Of a stretch of 64,000 nt of DNA, positions 1-18,200 are shown piece by piece. A program made the translations under genes and the position numbers. The DNA is from Anoplolepis gracilipes (Eukaryota > Arthropoda > Insecta > Hymenoptera > Formicidae), in the NCBI RefSeq assembly GCF_047496725.1, contig NC_132971.1, positions 5,754,501-5,818,500 of the forward strand, written 5' to 3'. Under the pieces are notes generated by a model. It was given only the letters and a program-made list of their open reading frames with translations. It was not told where the DNA came from and ran no database searches. Position 1 is the first letter of the stretch, and every line of letters starts with the position of its first letter.

Positions 1-194
1 ACGTAAGACATAAGCATAAATGATGTGAGAAATAATGTGTACATAAATAATATATACTGATGCATAATAGTGATATATAATGCAATATATTTATTATATT
101 GATAATAAATGTATACTGAGAATCTGTCTAATCTTTGGAGTATATTATTTCACTTACATTCTTATACATATATCTATAATATAATTTATAGTAC

Positions 195-2328
195 CTTAGA
201 AATGGATTATTTTTTATATCTTTAACTGCATTTCTTGCTTTCTCCATATTCCGACAGGCCAAAATCACTCTTGCGCCTAAATGTAAATATTGTATTCACA
301 TATTACTTACTATTATATTACCTAACTATATCCTACGTTATTAGAGTGTCTTATTAAAATAATAATAAACAATTAAATATACATATACATGCGGTGGCCC
401 AAAAGTTTGGAAACGCTTGAATATTTCGACAATAAAACATTTTAGAGAAAAATGAGACAAAAGTTAGAAAGCTTAAATAGACGTATTCAGTGAACGTATG
501 AGTTTGATCATGGACCACTCTCCAATAAACATTTTATGCATACAGACAGAATTTATAAAATTACTTTATTGTATCTTTAAATGTTAAATTTTTTCTAGAT
601 TTCAAACATTTTTACTCATAGAACTATTATTGACATTTCTGCTAAACAAAAATTGATTTCAAATTGGCAAATTGTGTCTGTTATTGAAAGGATATCTGAT
701 AATGAGATATTTGGAAGTATATAAAGTAAATAAGAACACAAGTTTTAAAAAGGAATTGCACAGATCAGCTACGATTAAGTTAATAAATTTAATAGAATTC
801 GAGGTTTATGAATTTGACGTTGTGCAAAATACTTTTAGTCTTTTAAAATAGAAAAATAAATTAGTGATTAATTTGTGAGTTAAAGATTTGTCTTGTAGAA
901 TATAATTTAATCTCAAAATCGTAAATATTATTTTATATTATTTTATATTGAACTAACTTTTTTTATAGTATACTGTATCACGAACATTTTAGAGTGACTA
1001 TTGTGTTGTATCTTTAGCGGAGCACACAAGATTTCTGGAATCATGTGCCGAGACGGACGAAGGACGCAGAATGTTTATTAATCTTATTAACTTTGTAGAT
1101 TGATTCAAATATATACATATATTAAAGTTCTTTTCAGTTAATATTGTTGTATTTCTTGATAAATTGCGACGATGAAGAGAATTCACTTCCTCGTTGAATA
1201 TAAAATACCTATTGCGCGTTCGCATTGTGATAATGCGGTAACTTAATATGTGACTAACTTTTACTGTCAATGATGGTACAGAATATTTATTTTTAACGGA
1301 TAACTGCCCGATGCACTTATATATAAGTTACACATTAAGTTACACTTATTTTCAGTTCACGATTGCTTGATTACCAATCGATTGCCCGAATTAGCGATTG
1401 AAGACTGCCCGCTTAATTGCCGTAGGTAGTTTTATTATCTCTGAATTTGACGGTTGTTCGGAAGAACCTAACAATATGACCAAATATGATTAGGTTGCTA
1501 CATTCCTGGCAAGCGAGAAAATTCAAAGTTCAAATTCCTTGTTTACACTTTGATTTAAATTAGCGATCTCTATGGCCTTGAGCGCGTATCTTGGCTAGCA
1601 CTCTTATCTTTAGTAGCACTCTGTGTGTGCATGTGTGCGCGTATAGGTGTATGCGCTTATGTGCGTGTACTAATAGATGTGTGTATGTACATATTATATG
1701 ATCTACACACTTTCTCCTTAAATTACTAGTAGAAAAGAAATTAATATTTTAGTCCAGAAGGATGTCTAATAAATGACAAAATATTTAAGAAGTATAATTA
1801 ATTGCAAAGAATTATAAACTTTATGTATGATTTTATTTATATATATAATTACTGTTTTATATTTATTACTTTTACTTAGATAAAATATTGTGAATAATGC
1901 ATAATTATTACATAAAAATAAATCCTGAGTATTAGTTATAAATCAATGCTCAAAATGCATTAATTTGTTAGAAGTGTTACTTAAATTATTTTATTAAATA
2001 TATGAATAAACCATTTAATAAAAAATATGTAATACTGAAATTAAAATGTTCTTATATACGTAGCACTAAAACATTATAGTTACTATTTTCGAGACTTTTA
2101 ACAAATCTTGTACGAAAAAACTTCATTTCTATGTTAGAAATCATAGTTGTATTAAACGGATGACTACATATTCTACATTTATAATGTAAACATTAGAAAT
2201 TGATATTTACCTCTTCTATAAAAATCTCTGGCAGTTTCCTTGCCAATTCCGGTATTTGCACCTGTTATCACTACAACTTTGTTATCAAGACGCGCATTAC
2301 TGCTGCACAATTTATGATAGGTCCACAT
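195..2328 (-). CDS. Retinol dehydrogenase 11-like SDR, copy A (5' part only)
   Basis: The first two coding exons of a short-chain dehydrogenase are present: exon 1 at 2211-2328 and exon 2 at 195-276, with GT..AG splice ends. The rest lies beyond the left edge. Exon 1 begins MWTYHKLCSS and carries the NAD(P)-binding TGANTGIG motif (TGxxxGxG) on the first Rossmann strand. Exon 2 encodes the GARVILACRN strand that follows. Exon lengths (118 and 82 nt) and phases equal those of the three complete copies downstream in the array, so the gene is probably real, though its catalytic part cannot be judged here. By family it would be a membrane-associated NADP(H)-dependent enzyme acting on retinol/retinal-like or other lipid alcohols and aldehydes. 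The start and exon 2 resemble copy C more than B or D. The 1.9 kb intron 1 shares blocks with intron 1 of copy C (about 560-720 against 19120-19300). Confidence 0.85.
391..440. repeat. Possible Tc1/mariner-like terminal fragment
   Basis: The sequence around GGTGGCCCAAAAGTTTGGAA looks like the terminus of Tc1/mariner-type elements. No matching right end was found, so this is a weak call. It sits in intron 1 of RDH copy A. Confidence 0.25.
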
Positions 2329-3092
2329 CTGGAATTTCTTTTTTTATGATGTTACTTTTATGCACGTTATGTTGTCGTGTTAGAAGCTGATGTATTAATG
2401 GTATGCTGCAACAGTGAATAGATGAGAAAGGCTGACATATTTTAATAGAAAAAGTAGGGAGAAGGACGGCAACCAATCATAGTGCTATATGTAGAACTGT
2501 AGTACGATATACAAATATGTTACGATAATTATATTGCTTTATTAAAAATTTTAACGTAAATGTCAATTTCAACGCTTCTAGTTTTATATTTTGGAACTAA
2601 AATATTAAACATTATAAATATAAAAAGATTAAATTAGGATTCAATATCAAATTAGAAGCAAAAAGTTATGTCTTTTTAATTATAATCTTTGTCATAATGC
2701 ATTAATAATAATTAGTTTTTTTTTAATGTCATAACTTATAATCGATAGAAAAGTAAATAAAATGTAACTTTTTCTTTGGTTTATGAATTATTAGAAATGG
2801 TTGCAAATCTTGAGAAAAAATAAAATTTTGGCATGAAAAATGAAATCGCCTTATTTAACAAATTATTTTTATTATAGAAAAGTAGAAACTTACCAACTCA
2901 TATTGTTCCCGTTTAGATTTTTCTATACAAACCAATTTTATTCATCTTTTTATTCTGATTATTTTTATGATTCTTTTTTGTTTTGACGTTATTCTTCAAT
3001 AAGCTGTAGTGACTGATAAAAGGTATTTCAAGGGCATTTCAGACAATGCTATTTTTCATGCTAGATTTCACGTTTTTGTAACGTTTTTTTTT
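2329..3092. other. Intergenic, upstream of RDH copy A
   Basis: There is no coding evidence. The first 150 bases should hold the promoter and 5' UTR of copy A. They begin with the same GGAATTTCTTTTT block that precedes the start of copy C at 20258. The remainder is plain AT-rich sequence. Confidence 0.5.
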
Positions 3093-3260
3093 CAGATAAT
3101 AAAAAATAAATAATAAAAACACGTATATATTTTTATTAAAAAATTTTTTATTTTTTTTTATTTATAATATTCATAATCATAATGTATAATAATAATAATG
3201 TTAATAATATTAATAATAATTATATATACGTGTTTTTATTATTAATTTTTTATTATCCGA
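3093..3260. repeat. Foldback element, about 170 bp
   Basis: The left arm (CAGATAATAAAAAAT... through ACACGTATATAT) is the inverse of the right arm (ATATATACGTGTTTTT... ending TTTTTTATTATCCG). The spacer is AT-rich. The structure fits a small non-autonomous DNA transposon. It lies 115 bp upstream of the MADF ORF and could belong to the same mobile unit. Confidence 0.6.
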
Positions 3261-3374
3261 AATCGGGAATATAATCACGTGAAAATAAATAATCACTGTG
3301 ATAACTTCACTATTGAACAATGTTCACGTGAAAAAAAAAACTGCTAATTAACGCTTTCGGCAAAATTACGAAAA

Positions 3375-3620
3375 ATGGAAAGATCATCAGCGTGGTCGAA
3401 AGAGCAAATAATGGCTCTTATTGAAGCGTACAGGGAAGAGCCTTGTTTATTTGCAGTAAAATCTGCAAATTACCACAACAAAAATTTAAGAAAAGCTGCT
3501 TTACAAGGAGTGGTTGACGCCGTTTGTCTATTTCGAGAAACAGTCACAGAAAAGGAATGCCAACAAAAATTATATAATATGCGTAATCAATTAAGAACAA
3601 ATTGTTCCTCGGAAAAGTAA
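3375..3620 (+). pseudogene. MADF-domain (Myb/SANT-like) protein fragment
   Basis: An 81-codon ORF reads as a MADF DNA-binding domain: an N-terminal WSKEQIMALIEAYR helix, EPCLF, SANYHNKNLRKAAL, then VTEKECQQKLYNMRNQ. MADF proteins occur as insect transcription factors and as accessory proteins of PIF/Harbinger-type transposons. The ORF stops just where the domain's third helix should continue. After a +1 shift, an open, coding-like reading continues for about 26 codons (VPRKSKSSPIVINN...) to a possible splice donor near 3683. This suggests either a frameshifted relic with a small deletion or an intron starting at the GTAAAT near 3618. A foldback element lies just upstream and a palindromic MITE 330 bp downstream, so a transposon origin is likely. 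No downstream exon was found. Confidence 0.6.
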
Positions 3621-3949
3621 ATCATCTCCGATTGTAATTAATAATTCTTCTAATATTTCTACTTACCAGCTCGATTCACAGGTATTACATACATTGATAT
3701 GTTTAAAAATAATAAAATATAATAAAATAAAAATAATAATAATAAACTGTTTCTTTTTAAAACTTAGAATTGTGACAGACCAGTTTCTCCCAGTGAAATA
3801 AATGAGAATTTATCATTTTAGATTAAATCATTTTACAACTGGTATTATTATAAATATGTAAGTCAAATTTATCAGTTAGTAAATGTATTTTTTTCTTACA
3901 CTGCTATTTATAATAAAATTGTAATACTAAGTTATATGCAATACCTATA

Positions 3950-4090
3950 TACAGGGTGTCTGATAGCTTGCGCAACACCCTTTAAGGGAAGGTAGAGAGT
4001 GTTATTCTGAACAAAAAAGTCCTGTATCATTTTATGATATGCGCAATAATTATTAAACTATTAATTAAAAACACTCAACAAATGATATTA

Positions 4091-4142
<52 letters not shown>

Positions 4143-4270
4143 CGTTCGTTGAGCGTTTTTAATTAACAGTTTAATAATTATTGCGCAAAATGATACAGGA
4201 TTTTTCTGTTCAGAATAACACTCTCTACCTTCCCTTAAAGGGTGTTGCGCGATCTATCGGACACCTTGTA
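3950..4270. mobile_element. Palindromic MITE, ACAGGGTGTC family (copy 1)
   Basis: Inverted arms begin ACAGGGTGTCTGATAG and end CTATCGGACACCTTGTA, flanked by TA-rich DNA. The arms extend almost to the centre through GAGAGTGTTATTCTGAACA and its inverse. The centre is a (TA)n run at about 4089-4138. A second, diverged member lies at 23318-23517; both share the GAGCGTTTTTAATTAA block. Confidence 0.8.
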
Positions 4271-5759
4271 TATATATATATATATATATATGCTTTTTTT
4301 ATACATTTCTGTTAAAATTTACTAACAATAAAAACTAAAAAATTTTTAATATAAAAGATTAAAAGATTAACAAGAAATAGATAAAAATAAAGTTAATTAT
4401 TATATAATAGCTTTCTGTGTTATTGCTCTTTTGATTCTCTCGGGGCTATCACAAGAGGACAATCTAAATTGCACTGTAAAAATGTCACTTACAATATAAT
4501 TGAATGCACAGTGCTCTGAGTGCACTGCTTTGTTTACGAAACGTGTGACTGACAATGAGTGTGCTGTGAGAGCGTCGAAATCAAGGAAGATCGTAAGAAT
4601 TCGGAGAGTGTAGTCTATTTGCATAAAATTTTAATGATTGATTAATTCCGAAATTCCAATAGGAAGAAATAGAGAAAATGCCGGTGTGGAACACAAATAC
4701 ATGCCCATATTTGATAGTAATATAGAACAGCTGGATTTTAAAACATTTAGTTGTTATGATCTTTGTACGATGAGGTTTTTTCGACTTTCTTTTCATTTCA
4801 AACACTTTCCTGTTATATTATTATTGAATATTTTAGAAGTCAGCAGGTTTTTATTAGATAAAGCTAAACTTTCTCTTCACATAGAGATACGTTCTCTTTG
4901 CACAGAATTCTTGCTAAATTATTCTTTAATATTGAGTAACTAGAATAATTCTAGTTTTAAGGCTTTCGCGGCTACTAATATCCGATAAAGTCGACATAAC
5001 GTTGTTCCAGTATCCATCCAGAAGTTCTTTCTATTTAATATCGAAGGATTTAATATCAAATCTTTAATATTTTCAACAAATTATAAGTATTCAATTTAAT
5101 ATAATATCGACGAAAAATTTGTAGAAGGATGCATGCATATAACCACATCTGCTTGGCGATTCTAGACTAACTTTATTTCTAAGTCTGCACCAAACTTTTC
5201 TTAGATGTCTCACATGGATTTCAGATTTAAATGTTATTTCTGTTACTATTTTTTATTTCTTTATTATGATCACTATTTTATTTTCCAGGTTTCTTATTGC
5301 TATTAAATATTAATATATTTATTCTTTTAAAACATTTATTTAGTATTAAAATTAAGTAAAAAAAGATAGGATTATGTTAGAAAAATGTAATATTATAAAA
5401 TATTTATATTAAAAATTAGTTGTAAAAAAATAGAATGACTATAATAACTCTCTAATTGTAAATAACTAAAAAGTTTTGTAGTGGATTGTCAATATAATTT
5501 CCACATTATAAATATCATATATATGTGTTGCTTTTATTTATGTTCATAAATCATGTTTTGCAAATAATAGAATAGTTTGAAACTATTTTAACGCAAACAT
5601 TTGATAAAATGTATTCTATATTTGTTTAAAAAATTTTTATGCAATATTAATTAAAATATTAAACATTGATATTTAGTTTCTAAGAAATTTTTATATGTAT
5701 ATCTTCTCAACAACAATTTTTAAGCTAGAATTTCATATCATTAATTCAGCACTTATATA
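4271..5759. other. Intergenic, no gene seen
   Basis: This is the 3' flank of RDH copy B. Short ORFs on both strands around 4400-4950 overlap each other, have no recognisable motif and show AT-driven composition. I see no repeat ends or RNA gene here. Confidence 0.5.
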
Positions 5760-11207
<5,448 letters not shown>

Positions 11208-11502
11208 TTTCACTATACACCTATTTTTTTTATACGGCTTCAATACTCTTTTTAAATGGCTTCTTCAAAATGCAAATGTTAATCTTCTGTTCAACAAATT
11301 TAATATGCTTGTATTACATTGGATAATATTGCTTGTATCACATTTTAAAGTTTAATAATACTATTGCTCTGAAGCAAGCCTTTGTGATCGATCATGTTCT
11401 ACTAATGAATAAAGATTGAAGTTGTATTTGAGGAAACGCTGTAGCGTGCTCTATTCAACCTTCAGTAAGTAGCAAGAACGATGTTTTCAGCGTACGAACC
11501 CG

Positions 11503-11565
11503 GATTGAATGGTAAAGAAGAGAGAGATGTCTGATCTAATGTTAATGGAATTTAACATTACATAA
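11503..11565 (-). promoter_or_regulatory. 5' block shared by RDH copies B and D
   Basis: About 300 bp upstream of the copy B start, a block containing GGTAAAGAAGAGAGAGATGTC, then TGAT and AATGGAATTTA, matches the block at about 29869-29935, roughly 190-250 bp upstream of copy D. Conservation outside the coding region may mark a common promoter or 5' UTR. It could also simply be residual duplication similarity. Confidence 0.4.
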
Positions 11566-11601
11566 TACTTATATATAAAGAACTATAGCTACATTCACCA
11601 G

Positions 11602-11730
11602 AAAAAGCAAATCAGTGAGCGCTTAGTGATTCTTTATCGTGATTGGTTTCTGCAGTTAGATTCAACGAAGATCTAAATGTAAGAACCAATCACAATAAAG
11701 AATCACTAAGCGCTTACTGATTTGCTTTAT
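11602..11730. mobile_element. MITE upstream of RDH copy B
   Basis: Inverted arms of about 45 bp (AAAGCAAATCAGTGAGCGCT... and its inverse ending AGCGCTTACTGATTTGCTTT) enclose a short spacer. This is a typical small palindromic non-autonomous DNA element. Confidence 0.75.
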
Positions 11731-14001
11731 CTGCTGAGCGCAGATAAAAATTTATCTAATAAATATTTTATATTATATTAAAAAAAATATAAATTCATAA
11801 AAATGTAATAAAAATGTAAATTTTTTATATGTAAATTTTCAATGCAAGTTTAGACTTACAATCAAATATTTAAGTTTAAATTATATAACCACACTGACAC
11901 CAATTGACATATCTTAAATACTCAAACTGTTGACTATTTCTGATACATGTCATATTGATCTTTGTACATTTGGTTAAGTAAAGGATAGAAAATATTTAAC
12001 ATAACATTTATTTATTGTATCTTTCTATCTACAAAGAAAGACATATCCAGGAATAAAAGATAATTGTGTACTATAAAAATTATTAAAATATTTCTAAATT
12101 TAATCGTAATGTTCCATACAATTTTAATAGCAATAATACTAAAAAACAGAGGTTAGATAAATTTTTATTTTAAAGTAAAAATTTCCAATACAAACTGTCA
12201 AGATTATAATAATCTCAGAAATATTCTGTAGTTGGAATTGATAGTTTATATTGTAGAGCTCAGATTCGTACTGTACATCCATATATGTATATTAATCATC
12301 TGTTATTCATGTTAATAATATTGATTTTTCTTATATTAATTGAACTAGGGACTATGAATTGTGTAATAAATGTCTTATTACATCATGCTCTGGATATTAA
12401 TAATAATAAATAAATGATTTATATACAATTTATTATTTTTTATAGTACAAATCTTTTGATAATATTTATGTAAATAAAAACCATTTAAAAAATATGTGAC
12501 ATTATTTTAAATATTTTTGAAAAGAGACATTTCAAGAAAGCTAGTAATAGTATTAATAATATAGTAAGTAATAGTATTTAATTTATATTTCCAGAGATTA
12601 TTGTTTAATTTTAAATATATATGTCAGACGAGAAGTCAGTAAATTAAAAATAAAATAACGACACAAATAAAAAAATTTTTTGTTTTTAACAAATACACTT
12701 TATAAACTATGTATAGCTTGGGTATTGTACAGCGATAAAGTTTGCGCACGAATTTTAGAAAATTCACGACTACAAGTGACTTTATTAACGGAGATAACTT
12801 CGATACAAGTGCGAATAACATAGGAAACAAACGCATATATACATACAAATTTTAGCATAAAATTTATTTTAATTTAAGTCTAAAAAAAATTCGGACGTCA
12901 CGTTGTTGATTATAAGAACATGTTTAAAGACTCAGATATTTATGCATACATTATACAGCATATACATTATATTGTATGTTTATATCGTATCGCTTCAATA
13001 AATTAGCTATTTAAATGCTCGTCAGGTTAACAGAGCGTTTTTTGTGTTTTTGGTTTGTAGATAAATACCTATACATATTTACATGTGCATACATATTTAT
13101 TATTATTTATTATTAATCTTTACTGATTATTAATTACGGTTTATTACTTAATTGATTTTGTTTGTTACACAGCTTATTATATGTATATTAATACTGCATG
13201 AAAAAATATAAATCATTACAAATTGAAAAATAATAAAATTTAATACTCATAGGTATTATTCTAAACAGGAAATGTGAAATAGAAAAATATTTGTGTATTT
13301 GTGTAAAATATTTAAAAAATTAATAAGTTTATTTTATATATTATGTTATTTGTGCCGTTTAATGAAATAAGTATATATTATTCGATTGCGCGCTTCATAC
13401 ATTTTTAGTCCAGAATATTTTATTTCTAAATATATATATATATATATACACAATGACAGCTTACGACACGACACATTTAAAAAACTATAGGAATTTTTTA
13501 CTTATATACTACTAGCTATAGTTGTGATATTGAATATCCTCTAACTTTAAAACATACAACTTCACAATTTAAAGTTTTTTAATTTAATTAATTTTTTTTT
13601 CTTTAGAGTAGATTTGCATCAAATAACTGTAAGCTTAAATATAGCTTTATATATATTTTATGTAATTATAATTACATCTCGTTTTTTTTAAACAAATATA
13701 ACTAACTAAACAATAGGCTTATACGAACATAATGTAAGTGTTTTTTTGTATTTATTATATTTAAATACATACATGTTAGTCAATACATAATAAAATATAG
13801 AACATTTCGACAATTACTTTTGTCTCTTCAGCCAATAATAAATTAAATTTAAAATTACAACGTAGCGAAAATATAATGATAATTTTTTTCCTATTTTAAA
13901 CAGAGTTTTATTTGTTCCTAATATCTTAAAACTATGTTAGCTATTATTTAGTGATAATGGTGATCCCATAGGTGGGATTCAAATGTTTGTTTGTAATATA
14001 C
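11731..14001. other. Intergenic between RDH copies B and C, with a duplicated block
   Basis: No intact gene is present. The part at about 13340-13690 is clearly related to intron 2 of copy C just 3' of its exon 2 (about 18510-18870). Shared landmarks include CCGTTTAATGAAATAAGTATA / ACGTTAAATGAAATAAGTTATA, CAGCTTACGACACGACA / TTGCTTACGACGCAACA, and CTTTAGAGTAGATTTGCATC / CTTTAAAGTAGATTTGCATT. The block therefore descends from another gene copy and leads to the relic exon at 14002-14063. Confidence 0.6.
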
Positions 14002-14063
14002 TCATTCTTCTATTGCAATTTTTGCTTCCTGCATATTTTGACAAGCCAAAATTACTTTTACGC
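14002..14063 (-). pseudogene. Orphan, decayed RDH exon 2
   Basis: A solitary exon 2 of the RDH family, preceded by a good acceptor (TTTTTAG). It reads GVKVILACQNMQEAKIAIEE and then meets an in-frame TGA. Against copy C the reading matches until GAAGA, where about 20 nt (encoding the DIKNN part) are missing and the sequence resumes at ATGAGTA next to the old donor. The missing length is not a multiple of three. No matching exon 1 or exons 3-6 lie nearby. It is the remnant of a fifth gene copy or of a partial duplication, closest to the A/C type. Its flank (about 13340-13690) also matches copy C. Confidence 0.8.
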
Positions 14064-14837
14064 CTAAAAACGCCATCATTTTTTATAGAATTATATTATT
14101 TATATAGGGTAAGTCACGTACATCTGATGTTTTTCAAAGTAAAAAGTGAATAAAATCTAACTCAAATATTTATTTCTTGTCAGATAACAATAGGATATAC
14201 AATGCTATTTAAGTTTACTACTCGATCTTATTAATATTTAAAAATTTTTTAAATATATTAAATATTTAAAGAAAAATGCTACATTTATCAAATGTTGTCT
14301 ACATTTATTTTATATTACTTCAGTCTATCAAGCAGGTTTGGATTGCTGTTTGCACTATGTTGTTTAGTATAACTTACTTTTTTCCTGTATATTAACAAAC
14401 TCGAAGTCATAATGCGAAAAGAAATTACAGTGTATAGACTTAAATTCCATTAACACCAAAAAATACACATTAAATTCTATCTTTTTATAGCAAAGCTTTA
14501 TATTTATCCTTTTATAGCAAAGCTGATTATATTAGTTTATATTAAGACTACATTGAAATAACTTGAAACATAATTACTTTTTAAGAAATTATTACTTTTT
14601 TATTAGTAACAATAGTATAGCATTTTAAAGATTTAGCATATAAATGTTATATGTGTAAAATTAAAAACTTATTATTGGAACATTAAAATATTCGTGGATA
14701 TTTATGCGAGTTAATTCTTATCTATACTATAACTATTTATTTTTCCCACTGTATATCATTAATTATCTCTTTAAACATATTATGTAAACTTAAAAATTTA
14801 TTAAAGACAAGAAATTGTATTTATTATTCACTATTCG

Positions 14838-14890
<53 letters not shown>
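14064..14890. other. Intergenic, no gene seen
   Basis: AT-rich sequence between the relic exon and the MITE near copy C. A long (TA)n run occupies about 14841-14892. I see no coding, RNA or further repeat-end signal. Confidence 0.5.
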
Positions 14891-14895
<5 letters not shown>

Positions 14896-15240
14896 GGTGT
14901 AACTAAAAAAACATATATGGCATATAATGACGGATTCTTTGGACAATTTGGAGACGATTTTTCCTTAGCAAAAATGTTGAGAAGTCAATAATTTTAGAGT
15001 TATAAGTTATTTAAAAAAATGGGTTTCTTGCAAATTAAATATTTTAGAGTTAAAAGACTAACATATTTACATTCTTCAGTTAATTTTAGGTATAGTTTAC
15101 CTAAATAAAATTTTAATTTGAGGCTTAGTTAAAAAGATATGTAATGACAAAAATTGGAAGTGTGCAAAAAATAATGACCTTTTTCGACATTTTTGCTGAG
15201 GAAAAATCGTCTCCAAATTGGTCAGAGAATCTGCCATTTA
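14891..15240. mobile_element. Palindromic MITE, TTTGGAGACGATTTTTCC family (copy 1)
   Basis: It starts TACAGGGTGTAACT and carries inverted inner blocks: CAATTTGGAGACGATTTTTCC near the left, and GGAAAAATCGTCTCCAAATTG near the right. The outer right end is degraded into AT repeat. Relatives lie at 19458-19842, 47789-48632 and 51139-51520. It ends about 55 bp from the stop codon of RDH copy C, so it may lie in that gene's 3' UTR. Confidence 0.8.
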
Positions 15241-15294
15241 TATATATAATTATATATATATAAGTATATATATATATACATATATATATAATTA

Positions 15295-18200
15295 TTATTC
15301 GGTAAGCTGGCGTGCAACAGTTTGTAAAAATGTGGAAAGATTTTCTTCAGGTTCCAAGTGCAAAAGCCGACAAGTGTGGTCCCATAGATCCTTGGCTATT
15401 TTATCATCTCTCGCCCTCCATTGCGGTGTGGTCACACGACATTCTCTATTAAAACCAAAATATGATAGTAAAAAGATATATAAATATGTTAAAAATAAAT
15501 TTTAAAAAAGAAAGAAAAAACGGAAAAAAGAAATTTTTATCAGACTTATGTATCTATTGTTATAATTAACAAAAAAGGTTTTATATAGTATAGCTTGCTC
15601 TTACACATAATAAAGACCGGTCTCATTAGCCACTTTATCATCAACTGCACAATGTATCGTTGTTTGCGCTCCTTGTATCGGATTTTTGATGAATGGTCCC
15701 ATAATATTTCGGAAGATAAATCTCGCACCCGGAATTATCGTTTTACTATAGTGTCGGCTTAATTCAGTTTTTATGACGCCAGGATGTAAGGAGTATACGT
15801 TTATTCCGTCAATTCCTGCCTCTGCAAATTAAATTTATGTTTCCAATAGGTACTATAAGTAATTTTTCTATATTTATCTTTCTACAAGAAAAATGTGTTA
15901 TTTTATCACAATATATTATGTATAAAATAACTTTATCATAAAAAAAATGTATTAATTGTGAATAATTTGTTATTTAAATGTAAGTAATAATAATTTCGAT
16001 TTTACATTATATATAATATATTTTGTATTTTATTTTTTTACCTTTTAATCGATGTGCAAGTTCCTTGGTGAACAGTATATTCGCCAATTTGCTTTGTGCA
16101 TATGCCTTCATTGGACTATATGATCTGTCCAAATTTATATCATCGAAATATATATTACCAACTACAATGTTAATAACAGATATTGTTAACAGATAATATC
16201 GGATATTACTTATGTGATTATTATTTGATTATATATTAATATATAATATTAATCGAAAAAATAAATTTCTTTTTGAAAGAAGAAAAGTATAATACTTCTT
16301 TTCTTTCTTATTTTTTTTGTTTTATTTTTACGTACGGAGGTGACAAATCGATGACACGTTGATTATTCTGCAGCCAGGAGCAGATGACTGTATTTTTGGT
16401 AGCAGTAATAGTGTCAAAAGAAAATGTCCGATATGATTTGTTTGTAATTGCAGTTCGAACCCATCCTTGGTTTTTTCATGCTCACACATCATTATACCGG
16501 CGTTATTTATTAATATATGAATAGCTGATTCATCTGCCAATATCTTCTTTGCACATTCTTTTACGCTTCTAAGGCTACTGAGATCCAACGAATAAATCGC
16601 GAACTCGCCTAACTTATCCTTACTGTCCTGTTTGCTACCTGTGCTGAATGTTAATAAAAATATAATTATTATTTAATTAATTATAAATATGATTTAAAAT
16701 AATTAAAAATTATATATATTTTCATTTTTTTCGTAAAATAAACGTCTTATATACATATGTTTAAATATCAAAAAGTTTTCTAAGAATCTTTTTTTTTATT
16801 TGCTAATATGCAAACTATTTATTTGCTTCCTATTAAGAAACAAGAATAATAGAACGGAATATTTATAAAATCATTTGCCACTTTAGAAGATTGTTTAGAA
16901 TGTATTTAAAATATAATAATAATATATATGTATATATATATACATATATATTATTATTATATTTTAAATACATTATATATATATAGCATTATATATATAT
17001 ATATATATAATGCTACAACAAACATTCGACATCAATTCGTTTCATTTCTGCAACATATTTTTTCTCCTATATCGCGTAATAAACAAATTATTTACAAAAT
17101 AATGAATAATTAGTCTGAGGTGCTGAAAAAATCTAAAATAAATGTAAGGAAATATGGTTTATACATATATATAGTTTTATGCTTTCTTAAAAAAATAGGA
17201 TAAAAATTAACTTCTGATACATATATTTCTTATACATATATTTGGATCCTGTGTAAATCAAGAAACAGTATAAATTCTCTTTTCTTTCGTTTTCAAATAT
17301 ATAAAAATTTCTTATAAAATTTGTTATCTAATTATTATAATAATTTCTTTGCACATATATCCTTTGTTAATAAAATTTTTAATGCGCAATGTTTGATATA
17401 GTTTATAGCCAAATAATAATAACTATGAAATTAACAAACAAAGTAAAATAAAAAAGCAGATATGTTTTTCGTAAACATAAGCCAAAATATTTGTAGACGT
17501 ATAAGAGAAAGAGAGAGAGAGAGAGAAAGATTTTAAATAAATATTAGATAAAAATTACTACTTATTTGATATTTCTATCAAAATAATAATATTAACATTT
17601 TTTAATATTTATTTTAATACTAGAAGTTAAAAACAAATGTTTAGTTTAATTTTCTATACATTTAAAATGACATTTTAAATGACATTTAAAATGACATTTT
17701 AAATGACGTTTAAAATGACATTTTAAATGACGTCTACATCACAATAAGTATTTTGTGATTGAAACATTTCCATAATAGGGAATAAACAATAAGGAGCACG
17801 TAGGCACGCGCGCACACACCCACGCATGCACGCACACACCCACGCATGCACTCACACGCACACACATAATAAAAGATTTTAGTTTTCAGTTTAATTGTAA
17901 TTCTATATTTTACTTTTTATAGCTTGGTTACTTTATATTTAAATTAAAATTTTAATATAACCTTATAAATATGATCATAAAATAAATATAATATTTTAGT
18001 TGTTTTCTGGAGATTAATTAGACTTAAACATCAAATGACAAGAAACTCAAGATTGTAATTATGATGGTATCAGTTATTAAGCAAACTAATAAATTATAAA
18101 TGCTTCAGTGATTAATTATTATAAATGATTGAAATTAATCAATAATAAAAGTAATAAGCTCAAAGTAATAATGATTACTAAGCGGCCAAGAAAGGGTCAA

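Noticed and set aside
998..1270. 90-codon minus-strand ORF in intron 1 of RDH copy A
   Set aside because: No domain or motif, Asn/Arg/Ile-rich as expected from AT-rich DNA, and it lies inside a supported intron.
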